64,000 nt of DNA from Nemophila menziesii (GCA_029959085.1 JARWIR010000008.1:8370001-8434000); one strand, 5' to 3'; shown: positions 11,901 through 23,515, counted from the first letter of the stretch. The notes: generated from the sequence alone by a model not told the origin. Numbers and translations are program-made.

Positions 11901-12322
11901 TATTTTTGAATTACGTGAAGATTCTCCTAATCCATTCAAGTCTGTAAGGGTTATATTTTTCTTTTGTATTGTGATGGATCATGGATGATAGATTTTGTTG
12001 TTTGTTTTTAACAGCTTGACGATTTGTAAAAAATTGGTAAATCTGCGAAGAAGGTATTATTTAAACTTAGGTAGTTACATTTTAAGGTTGTTAGTATTAG
12101 AAAGGTTTATTTTTTGAGTGATGTTAAAAAAAGAATCTTTTAATGGTTACAAGTGAAAATTATGATGAAAAGGATAGTTGAAGATCTTTTCAGTTTTTTG
12201 TAATAACTTGATATGTTTTTTGTAACCAAGGATATATGAAATAAGGACAGCGATCGATCTTTCTTATTATTGCATAATTTTTTTTAATCAGCGAAGTGCC
12301 TTAAGGCACGGGTAATACCTAG
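8939..12322 (+). mobile_element. Complete non-autonomous Helitron carrying a CCTTAA-type array
   Basis: The 5' terminus is TCTATATAATAAAGCAG after an A. The 3' terminus is the perfect palindrome gtgccttaaggcac (12296-12309), nine bases, then CTAG (12319-12322) before a T: the A^TC...CTAG^T structure of Helitrons. Removing it restores the 5' tip of the surrounding element, which matches the uninterrupted copy at 17645. A second possible start, TCTATATAATAAAATA, lies at 9540. A 257-bp segment (aaacgggtt...cctctaacat) is duplicated at about 9306 and 9563. The interior is mostly the hexamer array. The first 350 bp also match the minus strand of 36115-35770. Confidence 0.8.
9720..11870 (+). repeat. 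Degenerate telomere-like hexamer array (CCTTAA / CCTTAG / CCTCAA)
   Basis: Over 2 kb of short C-rich units. 9720-9950 is mostly cct(t/c)aa; 9950-10200 is nearly pure gccttagcctta; 10255-10340 is a clean decamer run (ccccttaacc); the rest is cctta(a) with 6-8 bp spacing. It resembles but is not the plant telomere repeat (CCCTAAA). Open frames on both strands translate to Lys-Ala, Leu-Ala, Arg-Leu or similar repeats and are not genes. Confidence 0.9.
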
Positions 12323-12479
12323 TAATAGAACATACCTGAATTTCCCTATTTTTCCTCTTCCCCCATTAAGCTCATAATTACCCCGTTTAGCTGCTTCAAT
12401 TTCTCAAAAACTCATTTTTACTAATTATTAAATTAAAACTCATCTCTTCACACGGGTATTAGAACAAAAAACAAACAAA

Positions 12480-12734
12480 AACTCTTCACGCTCACCTTCC
12501 CACCATGCAACTGCCGCCACTGGGGACCATTCTCCAACATCATAAAACCGCCTTGGCGAAGAACACAATCAAATAAATGTCTAAAACCTATAACTCATAT
12601 TTCACGTTCATTGGAAGAAGAAACAGAAAGGAATATCTTCACACTCACCTTCCCAGCAAGCACAAGAAAACTGCCGCACTCGGGTACCATTCTCCACCAT
12701 CATCAACCCGGATTGCCAAAAAACCCAAATTAAG
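12480..12734 (+). repeat. Leader module 1 (two imperfect units), ending in a splice-donor-like site
   Basis: Two units share cttccca(c/g)ca...actgccgc...ccattctccac/acatcat. The second ends aacccaaattaag|gtaata, a good 5' splice site, followed by ttttaacctaatatca as in the other copies. The same module occurs at 17800, 21470, 37255, 37533, 43956 and 44256. Confidence 0.7.
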
Positions 12735-14932
12735 GTAATAAAATTTATTTTTACCCTTGAAACTCTAAAAATTGATTTAATTTTAACCTAATATCACCAC
12801 TTTACCGAGGGAGATGTCGTGTGAGGTTTACGGGTCCCATGATTATTTGGTGTATAATGCATTCTTTGAATTGTTTTGCAGTAATAATTGCCGAATTAAA
12901 CGTGATTTCACATCATATGAATACTTTAATCCGAGTAAGCAAAAATTAGATGATGATGATGATAAAATATAGTTTTAGACCAAGCATTTTTTGAACTAAT
13001 TAAACGAGCCAAATTAAACGTGATATCTTCTGAGCAGGTCATGTGATTGCTTAGAAATCTTGGTCTAAACCTATATTTTGCAGTAATACTCGGCTTATGG
13101 TCTCTGCATTGGGGTAGTACTCCTATTTTGTTCTTCTTCACTTGGTAGTTTCTGAGTTTTCCTAATTAGATTTTGCCTACTAATTGTAATAACTTTGGAT
13201 GATAGATAGTTCTGCAAATTATATTGATACGTAAAACAATGTAGAGTTCTTCAATATTATTGCATATTGATCATGGACAAAACACGGGGTAATTGACACT
13301 CGGCAGCATTGTAAAATTGTAATGGTACAACTCGGGAGTTTACACTTAACTTAGAGTTGTAAATGAGCAAAATTAAACATGAAATCTTTTGTAGATAAGA
13401 TGATAAAATATAGGTTTAGACCAAGCATTTCATGTGATTTCTTACTCGGATTAAAGTATTCATATGATTTGTTAGTTGTGATTTGCAGATCACTTGATGG
13501 AAAATAATTAAAGCTAATAATCTATAACATATTTTTAATGCGTTTTTATTCAACTAGAAATATAAGTTACTTCTCCAGGTACATGGTCTTTGTCTACTTT
13601 CCTTAGCATGCCCTGCAGCCATGGCGTTTTAAGACTCTTTCTTTACCAGTTATATCTATATGTCCATTTCTTATAACATAGGGACCATCATTGCAAATTA
13701 CTCATAATTTTCCTATTATTTTACTTTTTTTCCATGTTATTAATATGTATCTACTGCTACAGTTTCACTTATCGAAATTGAATCATGCAACCTGGGCTGA
13801 GAGCTTTTAGATAGATGTCTTGCCTCCTAAATTTCCTAAATCGATTCAATCACTCACCTTAACTACCATAGGTCTCAAGGTCTTAATTAGTAGAGGTAAT
13901 AAACTCATTAATTATTATTCTGCTAATTCTATAATCAATTATTTTTGAGTTAATTCTCGAAATAATTAACTCGGATTATGTGACATATTATAGTTAGTGC
14001 CTGGAACCCAAAATTTTATTTTTGAGTTTATTTATAGTATTCTGTAATTATTTGCACAAAAGGTCCCACCTTATGCAAAATAACCTATATTATACAATGT
14101 TTTTTTTCTTCAAATTGCACTATGATCCCTATATTATGCAAAAATCTGTAGAATAAAAATCTGTCAAATTTTGGGGAAGGTAAAAAGTTCAGTTGCAAAA
14201 GTCAAGGGCGCCCTTGACTAGCTTCCCACGCCACTGACTTATAGTTAATTACAAATTCAGCTAATTGATTCTTGAATAGGTTTTATGATGTGTGAGCACG
14301 CTTGATCAGGTTCAAAGTTCCTAAGGTGGTCATTTTGGGTTGAGTTTAGAGGGTTGATTCTTTTTTATGTAAAATAAATGAAATTAATGTTGTGAAGAAA
14401 GGATATTCATCACTCATGTCTTCCTTTACCATAAGTGATATCAATTGTCAAGTGACCAAGATAATTGATTTAGGTACCGAGTTTGATGGTCGCGATTATT
14501 TTGCATAACACAGGGACACATGGAGTATTCTACCTTGAATAGAACTGTATCAAAAATTGGCAGATATATCTCTGTGTATAACTTAATGTTACTAATTTTC
14601 CTCTGCTTTCACTCTTAACTTTACTACTTTTCGAAACAAGATTATATTTTCTAATTCTTGAAACACGGGTATACTTTACAACGAAAGCAATTTAATTGAA
14701 AGATTACGATGGAGATTTTACCAGCCAAGAATGAATTTGATTTGAAAGTCAAATAATAATAAATTCTGACTTGAAATTCAAACAATAATGGTTGTGAGAT
14801 ATTTACTACAATAGCAGTGGAAAAAAGAGAAGATTGTCTAGACTACATGTCAGGTAATTTGTTGACGCATGTTTTCATTTTGTGATTTTTAATAATTTAG
14901 GAAATTGATACTAATCTGCTTATCTTTCCCAG

Positions 14933-16335
14933 ATTGGAAATCGTGAAGCAAATTCTGCAAGCCCTTTATTTTTTTTCAATTTGTCTTTATAACCAGGAAA
15001 TATCCCATTACAAGATAGCAGTACGTTTTGAGAGACAACATTTATTGAGCAAGAATTAGTTTTGGCTACGAAATCTGCTCTCAATTTTTTGATGATATCT
15101 GTAGACATTATTGAAGTTAAGGAGCAGGTCAGTATTGATATACAAATTGTTCATGGATAGCTAAAGACCATGAGTTGATTATTAAAAAATTTAGGTTTTA
15201 AATATATTGATATTAGGCAATTTTTTAAACGAAATAATTAGGAGGATGTTAGAAAAGATAAAACAGCATTTCATCTGTTACAATTATGTAATATGAACGT
15301 GAAAATTATGTCAACTTATCTTCATTAAATTAGGATACGGTTTCAACTAATATTCTATTTTCAGTATTCAATTGTTCATTTGTTTAGGATGGTTCTCAGG
15401 TATGGGTTTGGTGGCCACAGTGGATAATATCTGATCTAAAAGGATGCTAATCAATATAGGGATTGCTTTATATTGCGGCTGAGGATGAAAAATATGTGGA
15501 TTTCCATCGAGTAATCATCCACCATGTCATGCTGATGTCGAGAATTTCAGGTATGATTGTAGGGGTTAAGTTCATGGATGGCCTCAAAATTTGATAAAGT
15601 TCATGCTATGATTAGATTAATTCATGTGATGATACATAAACAATGTTATTAAATAAATATGTATATGTGCATGGATATAGATACAAAGTGATTGTTTATT
15701 ATAGTGTGCTTGCAGACTAGAGTTGTTCTTGATTTAACTGGATTATAAAGTTGATTCTTATCACTTTTTGAATTATTTAAGCTTGCGTTAGAATTTGTTT
15801 GTTCTATGTTGTTGTTATGTGTGATATAAAATGTTGCTTGAAAAGTTGTATGGACCCTTGATTCACAACCCCATTGAACTTTATAAAATATACATTATTT
15901 ATGCTATATGCTCGAGATCAAGAAAGAATGAGTCAGGTAACGTGTAATTGCACTATTATGGTTAATGGAAATAACTCATTTTGTCCCTGATGTTTGTGAT
16001 TTTCGGATAGTTGAAAGCTTAACTACATTATTAGTCCAAGTGTTAAGGGTTCATTCAAAATCATTATAGTGATTCTTCCAACTAGCAATTTCAAATTGAT
16101 TACAAGTTTTTTCTTCTATAATTTTAGATTGATGCAATCAAAATCACCAGCACATGTGTTAGGAAAAACAGGTGATTTTGAGATATTCGGTGATGAACAG
16201 CTAATGTATATATTCATGAATGATATATTAATTAGTGTTAATAACTCGATTACTATCTCGAAATTGATGCCGCATATGAAAAATGAGCCTGAAGAATTTG
16301 AAAGTTTATGCAAAATTGAAGGACAAGTTACGTAA
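14933..16335 (+). other. Exon-like segments of an unrecognised captured gene
   Basis: Three stretches are bounded by splice-like sites: 14933-15127 (cccag| ... gagcag|gtcagt), about 15460-15550 (ending atttcag|gtatga, reading LYIAAEDEKYVDFHRV) and 16128-16332 (ttttag|, open to TAA 16333-16335, containing GKTGDFEIFGDEQLMY). The first carries stops in all frames. The spacing looks like a gene fragment copied with its introns, but I cannot name the gene. Confidence 0.3.
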
Positions 16336-17400
16336 AAAGAGTATTAGCAATACCTAGGACATCCTGGATATTTTTTACCTTTCTATGTGTTGTATATGCT
16401 TTTGGAGTATACTAGGTCTGCAGTATATACATTATTAATGTATTGTTTGATCTCAATCTTCTTTTACGTTTTTTTTAATTATTTGTATTGTTGCCTGTTC
16501 TAGGAAGCATTACCCTAGATGATTGTTTTAATTTCATAATTCAATGTAATGTAGAAGAATTAACTATGGTGAAAAACCTTTATAGAGTATATCGTATGTA
16601 AGCGTGCAAGTTCATTCTAATTAAAATTACAAGTTTTAGTCACCAATCTTACAATTTTATATTTCAATCATGTAATTCTTCAATTGGTTTGTTTCCGGTG
16701 TTCATATATAGACTATATGCCTCCTTATTTTTTTAATTGTATCTTTTAAGGTTCTTCCTCACTATTTATCCGTGTATTTTCGTTTGTTATTAAAATAGAG
16801 TTTTTCTTCTGTTGGATTTCTTCAGAAATGCTTCGAGTTGAGTATGGAGGAGTTGCATTTTCTTTCCGGCTTGGACCTAGGCTGGGGTAGTTATTTTTGT
16901 ATTGAGTTCAAGTGATAATAGTTTTACTCTATTAAACTTTTTGTTCTATCTTATCTGGAAAGATATATTTTTCATTTAAATGTAGTTTATCGTAAATTTC
17001 TATGCAGATTGCAATTTTTTTAATTATTTATTGATATAGATTTATGAGCCAAGTACAGTAATCTGGATATGTTTGAAATTATTTTTGAATTTTTGTATAG
17101 TGCCTTTGGACACGGATTTTTAATATAGATGATTGGTCGTTAAATTTATATAAAGTTTTTATTAAAAGGTTTAATATAAAGTCAAGCAAATCTTTGTATA
17201 TTTTTAATGTTTGAATTTACTCTAGAAATTAAGTATAATTATGAACCATAAATCATGAATTTGAACAAGAATCAACTAGAAAAGACTTAACAGGCATATA
17301 TAAAAAGCAAACAAGAGCCAACACTAAGCACCTTTACCCAACATTAACTAGGTAGAACCTAACCTAAACAACTAAGACATGCAAGTAATGAATGTATGTG

Positions 17401-17514
17401 GTACATTTTCGGTAATTACGAGTGTGTATGACATATGTTATTAAATATACGATCTTGGTACATTTTCGGTAATTACGAGTGTGTGTGACATATGTTATTA
17501 AATATACGATCTTG
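17401..17514. repeat. 57-bp tandem duplication
   Basis: The unit from gtacattttcggtaattac to acgatcttg is present twice (17401-17457 and 17458-17514) with one visible substitution; a truncated third start follows. Confidence 0.85.
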
Positions 17515-17799
17515 GTACATTTTTTATAATATCTTCACTTCTGAACTTGCCATCTCAAATTAAGTTAATTAACGACTAATTGATCTCAAATTAAGTAAAT
17601 TAATGACTAATTGATTTTTTTTGAAGTGCCTTCAAATATTATAGTCTATATTACTTAATAGAACATACTTGAATTTCCCTATTTTCCCTCTTCCCCCTAA
17701 TAACTCCTTATAACTCTCATAAATTCAAATATCATGTATCATATAACTTAAAATATAAATTTCTTCACGGTCATTCAATGGAAGAAAAACCATAAAAAA

Positions 17800-18141
17800 A
17801 GAAATCCCTTCTCACTCACCTTTCCACCAAGCCGCTCCCCTGCATTTGAATATATCTCTTCACACTCACCTTCCCACCAAGCCACTCTTCGCTGAACAAA
17901 AAAACTCATCGACCATTCTCCACACTAGCATAGGTAAAAAGTTAACTTTTACCTATGAATCTCTAAAACCTAAAACTCATGTCTTCACACTAGCATTCAT
18001 CATTCATTGGAACAAAAAACATAAGGGAATCTCTTCACACTCACCTTCGCAACAAGCCACTCTACCGCACAAGAAATCCGCGGCCACTCGGGGATCATTC
18101 TCCACCATCATCAATCGTCCTGGCGAAGAACCCAAATTAAG
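17800..18141 (+). repeat. Leader module 2 (two to three units) with donor-like end
   Basis: It contains ctcacctttccaccaagccgct, ctcaccttcccaccaagcca and ctcaccttcgcaacaagcca units, then ccattctccaccatcatcaa, and ends gaacccaaattaag|gtaaaa at 18141/18142. Downstream atttaacctaatatcattac matches the copies at 12.8 and 21.7 kb. Confidence 0.7.
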
Positions 18142-18887
18142 GTAAAAAGAATTACTTTGTAACTCTAAAAAATGGAATTATATTTAACCTAATATCATTA
18201 CTTTACAAATTTTCAGAATTATTTAATTTAATTATAATGACAGTCGTGTTGCTTAAATATATTTTTATACAAATCTTACAATAGCGTGTACGGGTAGGGG
18301 CTGCCGTGTGAGTTTTGTGGGTTCCATGATATACTGTGACTGTTGGAGTGAGCACTTTGGTCTTAAACTGCTTTTTTTGAATTGTTTTGCAGTAAATATC
18401 CATTTGGCGCAACTGCGGGAGATGGTCTTATGGGCTAGAAGACACCCATTACAAAGAAGGGTACAATGAGGGGTATGAAGGCCTTAAAACCGGGTTTGAA
18501 GTTGGTCTTACAGGTTCACGATAAACCAAATGAAATTAAAATTTTTACCCCTTTGGCGTTATATTAATTTAGAATAAATTTTCTTATATACATGTAATAT
18601 TATCCCCGTTGATTCTGTATAGGACACTTATTGCGCTTTACTTCCCGAAGGAATACTTTCCGAGTTTCAACGAATTTTAGAGCTTAAATTCAGTATCATT
18701 TACTTGAAAAGAATATAATACAATCAATTTTATTTAGTATTCGTTCATAGTTATGGGTTTAACAATCTAACTAATACACAGGGATAGAAAAAAAATGAGC
18801 AATAAAGTATACTGGATGGTATTAACAAGCGTGGGATCGGTATAACTCAGCCATCGCCCCTACTGTTACACTGGTGGCCCCTACTAG

Positions 18888-19076
18888 CTCAGTTCAGCCA
18901 GTGTTGCTTACGAGTCCAGGTTCGACCTGATGTATTATTTCGAGAAGGGATGTGTTAACGAGAGCAGCTATCTTGGTAGAGGTGCTGCAACTACTGGATT
19001 TAAGAGGTTTTTTCATTTAACTGAAGCGGCTAAAGATCGTAAAGATTGGTCGTTTAGGAAGCTGTTTAATGGATAA
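18888..19076 (+). other. Unrecognised exon-like open frame (62 codons)
   Basis: Open from 18888 (after TAG) to TAA 19074-19076, containing ESRFDLMYYFEKGCVNESSY and FKRFFHLTEAAKDRKDWSF. Possible acceptors (cag|cca, cag|gtt) lie at its start. Base composition is less AT-rich than the flanks. It has no ATG in a convincing context and no family that I recognise; it is probably a captured exon. Confidence 0.3.
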
Positions 19077-19484
19077 GTACATGTTTTTTTCTCTTTTGTG
19101 GTTTGAATATTGATTTATTTACTTTGTATGAACAATTTTGTTGATGTCGTAATAGAGAAAGGAAAAGACAGAAAATAAGATGAAAAAAGAGTATAGAGAT
19201 GAGAGTAGTGGTATTATTTTATGGGTCAATTACCCAAGGAGTCTTGTGGACCATCTTAGAGCCATATAGGAACCAAGTGGATTCTCTGTTCTACTTAGAG
19301 GCCTCAAAATTGACAAATATCTTTATTACCCTTATAGTGTATATAAGACAAAAAAATAGATTCTTCTCTCTCCTCCATTACCATTAATCTCTCTCCTCCT
19401 ATATCAATTTTTCTCTCTCCTCTTTCATTAATTATTAATAATTTCCAGCTCCGACTTCCGACCTCCGGCCACCGACCACCGCCG

Positions 19485-19800
19485 GAAAAAGTACTGAGCA
19501 TAAAGTACTGAGCATGGAAAAAGTACTGAGCATAAAGTACTGAGCATGGAAAAGTACTGAGCATGGAAAAGTACTGAGCATAAAGTACTGAGCGTGAAAA
19601 AAGTACTGAGTATCAGAAAAATTTGCTGATTTTTCGAATTTTTTTATTGGGTAAATATACTGAGCATGCCCGTTTAATCAATAAAAGTGCTGAGCATGCT
19701 CGTTTAATCAATAAAAGTGCTGAGCATTTCTCATATAATCAGTAAAAGTGCTGAGCATTTCTCGTAGAATCAGTAAGAGTGCTGAGCATTTAGACAAAAG
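19485..19800. repeat. Minisatellite built on (a)gtactgagcat
   Basis: About nine units of aaagtactgagcat(gg) occupy 19490-19610. They are followed by four units of about 30 bp (aaagtgctgagcat..tcgtttaatcaat) to about 19790. It lies inside the MULE. Confidence 0.85.
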
Positions 19801-20509
19801 TTATTGAGTTTAAATAATTTTTTGATTCAATCATTTAATAATAATTAAATAGCAATGTTCATTATTTAATCACTTATTGAAGCATCTAAAAAATAAATAA
19901 AGATAAATGTATTCATGAATAACATTACAATATAAACGAAAAACACATAAATTGTGCAAGTAAAATTGCTAAAAAGAAAAAAAATTCATCTAACAACTAT
20001 TAAATGGAAAATTAGATTGATAAAAACTTGAGTAAGTAAAATTCATCCAAAAAAATATCGTTTGAATCTGTGCAACCTAATAAAACAACAATAATTACAA
20101 ATTAAATTGGCAAAAATTTGAGTAAGTAAAAGGAAATGGAAAGTAATTAACAACCTTTGGATTAGGAACAAAAAAGTAGTAATTATTCAATATTCAAACA
20201 ATAAAACAAAAAGGTAAAAGAGGATCATATCACTTGCTACAATACAATTACTTTTCTTTGTCACATGACTCACGCATAAAGCTCACGAACCAATACAATT
20301 ATTTAAACACTGCAATATTCAAACAATAGAAAGCAACTATAAAGCTCACGAACCAATTACTTAAGAAAAAGTCTGTACAAAGAATGCTCAACGTCTTCAA
20401 TTGAATTGAGGTCCAGAACTAATTTTTTTTAAACATACGTATAAGACTGCAAGAACTCACCAAAACTAGATCGAGCAAGAACCACACGTGCGGAGTCTTC
20501 CGGCGCTGC

Positions 20510-20689
20510 TTAGGTGATGCGCTCACTCCAGATCCATGGTAAAAGCTCACACGTTCGAAGGCAAACCCTAGCTCCGATCTTCTCCGGCAACGGGGTTCTT
20601 GTCAGATCCGACAGCGGTGCTTCCATGGTCTTCACGAACATCACCGTAGCTTGACTCTCCAACTGTGCTTCAACGGACTTCACCACCAT
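20510..20689 (-). CDS. Small GC-rich open frame inside the MULE (59 aa), function unknown
   Basis: ATG at 20689 to TAA at 20510-20512 on the minus strand. It starts MVVKSVEAQLESQATVMF and ends ELLPWIWSERIT. The segment is clearly GC-richer than the rest of the element and reads through several Met codons without a stop. It has no recognised domain. It could be a captured exon piece, a leader-region frame, or chance. No introns or regulatory signals can be supported. Confidence 0.25.
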   Translation of the reverse strand: MVVKSVEAQLESQATVMFVKTMEAPLSDLTRTPLPEKIGARVCLRTCELLPWIWSERIT

Positions 20690-21469
20690 AACGGATCTCG
20701 AAGCTGAAAAGAGGAGAGAAGTAAATATTCGCCGTGAGAGAAGAAACAGGGAGAGGAGAGAGAAAAAAAGAGCTGAATAATTAGTGTTTAAAAAACTCTT
20801 TTTAATAAAAAATAGTATATATAGAGAAATAAAAACAAAAGGGGGTAAGAAGGTAATTGGGAAATTAGGCTTGTAGTGTTAAAATTAGGTTGTGGCCTTT
20901 AGTAAGAACAGTTAATCCAACCGGTCTTGTTAGGTTCCGGGGTGGTGTGATCAAGACCCCTTGGGTAATAATCTCTTATTTTATCTCCTATTTTCTTTAA
21001 TAAGTGGATGTGTTTATTTAATACTCATTCAATTTATAGCCTAAATTTTTTTATATAACTAGACCACCAGTTGATTTGAGCTTTTAATTTTGATCTTCAC
21101 TAGAGAGAGCTGTTACTTGCATCTTTGATGTTCATTTATCAGATGTTAAAATGATTATTGGAATAACGTGAAGTTGTTGCCCATCATATGATAAAGAAAT
21201 AACCAGGGTTGGAGCAGAAATATTTGCTGCATAATGTTTTTTGACTTAATTGTAATAGTACTGATGATGATTTCTTAAATTATGTAAAAAATCTACCGTA
21301 AGCATCGAGTCATGACTATTTTTTTTTTTTGGGAGGGGGAAGTGGTGGTGGTTAAGTGGCAACCTAATTTTTTTTTTTGAGTTAATTCCCTAAATTTGTA
21401 TATTATGACAACATTATAATATAAATGTCTATGTTAATTTTTATTTATTTAATTACTTTATACATCTTC

Positions 21470-21575
21470 ATACTCACCTTCTGACACCAAGCCGCTCTCC
21501 TTCACAAGAAAACCACCGCCACTTGGGACCATTCTCCACCATTATCAACCTAGCTTGGCGAAGAACCCAATTAAG
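21470..21575 (+). repeat. Leader module 3 with donor-like end
   Basis: It contains caccaagccgctctcc, caagaaaaccaccgccactt and ccattctccaccattatcaa, and ends gaacccaattaag|gtaaaa. It precedes the CtpA fragment by about 0.9 kb. Confidence 0.7.
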
Positions 21576-22489
21576 GTAAAAATTAATTGATTTAACATTA
21601 AGGTTCTTTGGTATTTTTGTTTCGATTTCTTTGAATTTTGTATTTGACCATGTTTAGTGCATTAGTGATTAAAAATAGATTTAATTATTAACCTAATCTA
21701 ATAATTTTTACAATTATTTCAGAATTATCTCTTCACAATCACCTTCCTACCAAGCTGCTCTTTAAAACAAGAACTACAGTGACGGCCTGAGAACAACAGG
21801 AATAAAGGAATAAAGGAACTGTAACCGATGAAGAGTAGTTTAACTTTTTGTATCTTTTTCTTGATCAATGGTAAATTTGGATTCCAACGGGAATATGCAT
21901 CATTGGATTTCTTGAAATTGGTAATTTAAGATGTTATATTTTTATCACATAAGTGTTTCTATGGGATATGGTACATCTACTGGTGTCCCCTTCTTCTAAA
22001 TCTGCTCATGCAGTTCTAGATCCCATATCTCCTTAATGTTTTCTAGCTTATTATTTGGATAATTAGAGTAATGATTATATTATATGGTATATTCGAGTAA
22101 ATTTCCCTATTGGACATTGAGTTATGTGACAATTTACATTTATCCTTAAACTTAATTAAGGTCATGTCCCGTCCAAAAAAAAAAAAATTAAGGTCATGTG
22201 CCACACTTTTTTCAGCTTATAGAACTATATCGTTAAAGCATGGATGACTTTTATTTTTATATATGTCTTTACTTATATGTGTTCTTGGATTAGTTATTTA
22301 CGTGTCACATTAGTCGGCCATGAATATCATGGAGCAATTATGCATGTCCCAGAATTTGCACATGTTCAGAAAAGCGGCTTGAGAACCTTGACCCTTTTCT
22401 AACATAAATGTTAAATGGCAACGTGAAAAGTGAAAAGTAATAATAGAGAAATGACGAATTAACAAATTTTTAAATGAGTTGGAAGACAG

Positions 22490-22961
22490 GTGCTTGCTTT
22501 TGCTGTGGCAGTGTCTATAAGTATTAGTTCTCCAGCAGCAGCTATAGCTGAGTCTTTGACGATGGCATTTCCTGTTTCTCATAGACGTGATTAATGAATT
22601 TTTATCTTTGTCTTTTTCTTTCTGTAATTGTTACTTCATGGATGGTCGAGTTTGTGGGATTAGTAAAAAGTAAATTATGCTAATACAATACATAAAACTG
22701 TTGTGGAGGCTTAAGGTTTGATCCGGGAGACTTTCATAGATCCTACTTTTAACTATCAAGCTATTGATTGATAATGGGTGGGGATTTATGCTATTTTAGC
22801 TTAGATATAAATAAAATATCCTAATTAAAATAGAGATTGAGATATGAAATTGCAACAAACGATGGTTGAAATGTTTCCTCTAAGATGATGCAGCTTATAA
22901 AAAGGTGAAGGGAATGCTTTCTACTCTTGGGGACCCATATACACGTATTATCAGTCCAAAG
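22490..22961 (+). pseudogene. Carboxyl-terminal processing protease (CtpA-like, chloroplast) gene fragment
   Basis: Three exon-like pieces occur in gene order. 22490-22594: VLAFAVAVSISISSPAAAIA...ESLTMAFPVS, resembling the hydrophobic lumen-targeting end of plant CtpA. Around 22708-22772: GL then, after a frameshift, RETFIDPTFNYQAIDW. Around 22853-22961: QQTMVEMFPL, a one-base slip, then YKKVKGMLSTLGDPYTRIIS ending at ccaaag|gtattt. CtpA processes the D1 protein of photosystem II in the thylakoid lumen. Only the region upstream of the PDZ and Ser/Lys catalytic parts is here, with frameshifts and stops, so it is a non-functional captured fragment. Confidence 0.7.
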
Positions 22962-23185
22962 GTATTTATTTTACCTGCATAGTGAACTGTTATTTGTGTA
23001 AGTGGCACTTTGAAGTTGCTCAAATACGTACACAACAATATGTAAAATGTCATTTTGATCAATTCGAGTGAAAATGTCATGTATAAGGGAATTCGGTCAA
23101 ATATATTTTTCATTTGAACCCGTGTTCATATTTTTATTGTTGAAATATGATAATGTGTTTCATTGAGCACTACTTGAAAAATCAG

Positions 23186-23311
23186 GTTTCATTGGCACGA
23201 TATCGGGTGTTCAAGTGGAGTCAAAATGGGTTGCGGTTTCATCGTATTATATTAAAAGTGGGGTGAATCATGGAGCAGCTAGAGAATTCATAAATGAAAA
23301 TAAGTGATAGA
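23186..23311 (+). other. Unrecognised exon-like frame downstream of the CtpA fragment
   Basis: After an acceptor-like tcag the frame reads GFIGTISGVQVESKWVAVSS and on to REFINENK before TGA. I do not recognise the protein. The position after the CtpA pieces suggests captured sequence from the same or another gene. Confidence 0.25.
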
Positions 23312-23395
23312 TTTTTTAGTTGGTCATAGTGATAAGTGATAGATTTTTTAGTTGGTCATAGTGATAAGTGATAGGTTTTTTCAGTTCATCATTCT
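23300..23395. repeat. 32-bp tandem repeat, about three copies
   Basis: The unit ataagtgatagattttttag... starts at 23300, 23332 and 23364; the third copy is diverged. Confidence 0.8.
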
Positions 23396-23515
23396 CACAA
23401 TTAAAAATTCATAATATTTCACCAAGTTGGGGATGACTTATGTTTCATTTTTTTAATTCATAAATTTAGTGTAACCTAGCAAAATTTTGTGGTTATTATT
23501 TGGTGTTGCCTAGGG

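Larger units (their letters stand above)
8928..17136 (+). mobile_element. Helitron-like element, split near its 5' tip by another Helitron
   Basis: It begins TCTATATTACA (8928-8938) after an A, is interrupted by the element 8939-12322, and resumes at 12323 with taatagaacatacctgaa. The same start, uninterrupted, occurs at 17645 (tctatattacttaatagaac). A leader module follows at 12480-12734, then exon-like pieces (14933-16335). The presumed 3' end is gtgcctttggacac (17101-17114) followed by ...aatatag (17136), a decayed version of the family's hairpin plus CTAG. No Rep/helicase is encoded, so it is non-autonomous. Confidence 0.6.
17645..19213 (+). mobile_element. 5' part of a further Helitron-like element
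   Basis: It starts TCTATATTACTTAATAGAAC immediately after ...gaagtgccttcaaatattatag, itself like a decayed Helitron 3' end (17632-17644), so two elements appear back to back. A leader module follows at 17800-18141 and an exon-like frame at 18888. The MULE at 19223 interrupts it. The 3' end is not identified and may lie beyond 21 kb. Confidence 0.45.
19223..20975. mobile_element. Mutator-like (MULE-type) non-autonomous element with 9-bp TSD
   Basis: The left end gggtcaattacccaaggagtc and the reverse complement of the right end, gagattattacccaaggggtc, match as terminal inverted repeats. The flanks are identical 9-bp direct repeats ttattttat at 19214-19222 and 20976-20984, the length typical of Mutator elements. 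The interior holds a minisatellite, AT-rich filler and a GC-rich segment with a 59-codon frame. No transposase is present. Confidence 0.75.

Noticed and set aside
15460..15550. SirB1/transglutaminase-like similarity (LYIAAEDEKYVDFHR)
   Set aside because: The resemblance to a plant SirB1-type motif is too short, and neighbouring exon-like pieces did not support it.
17401..17514. CRISPR-like direct repeats
   Set aside because: Two head-to-tail copies without spacers in eukaryotic DNA: an ordinary tandem duplication.
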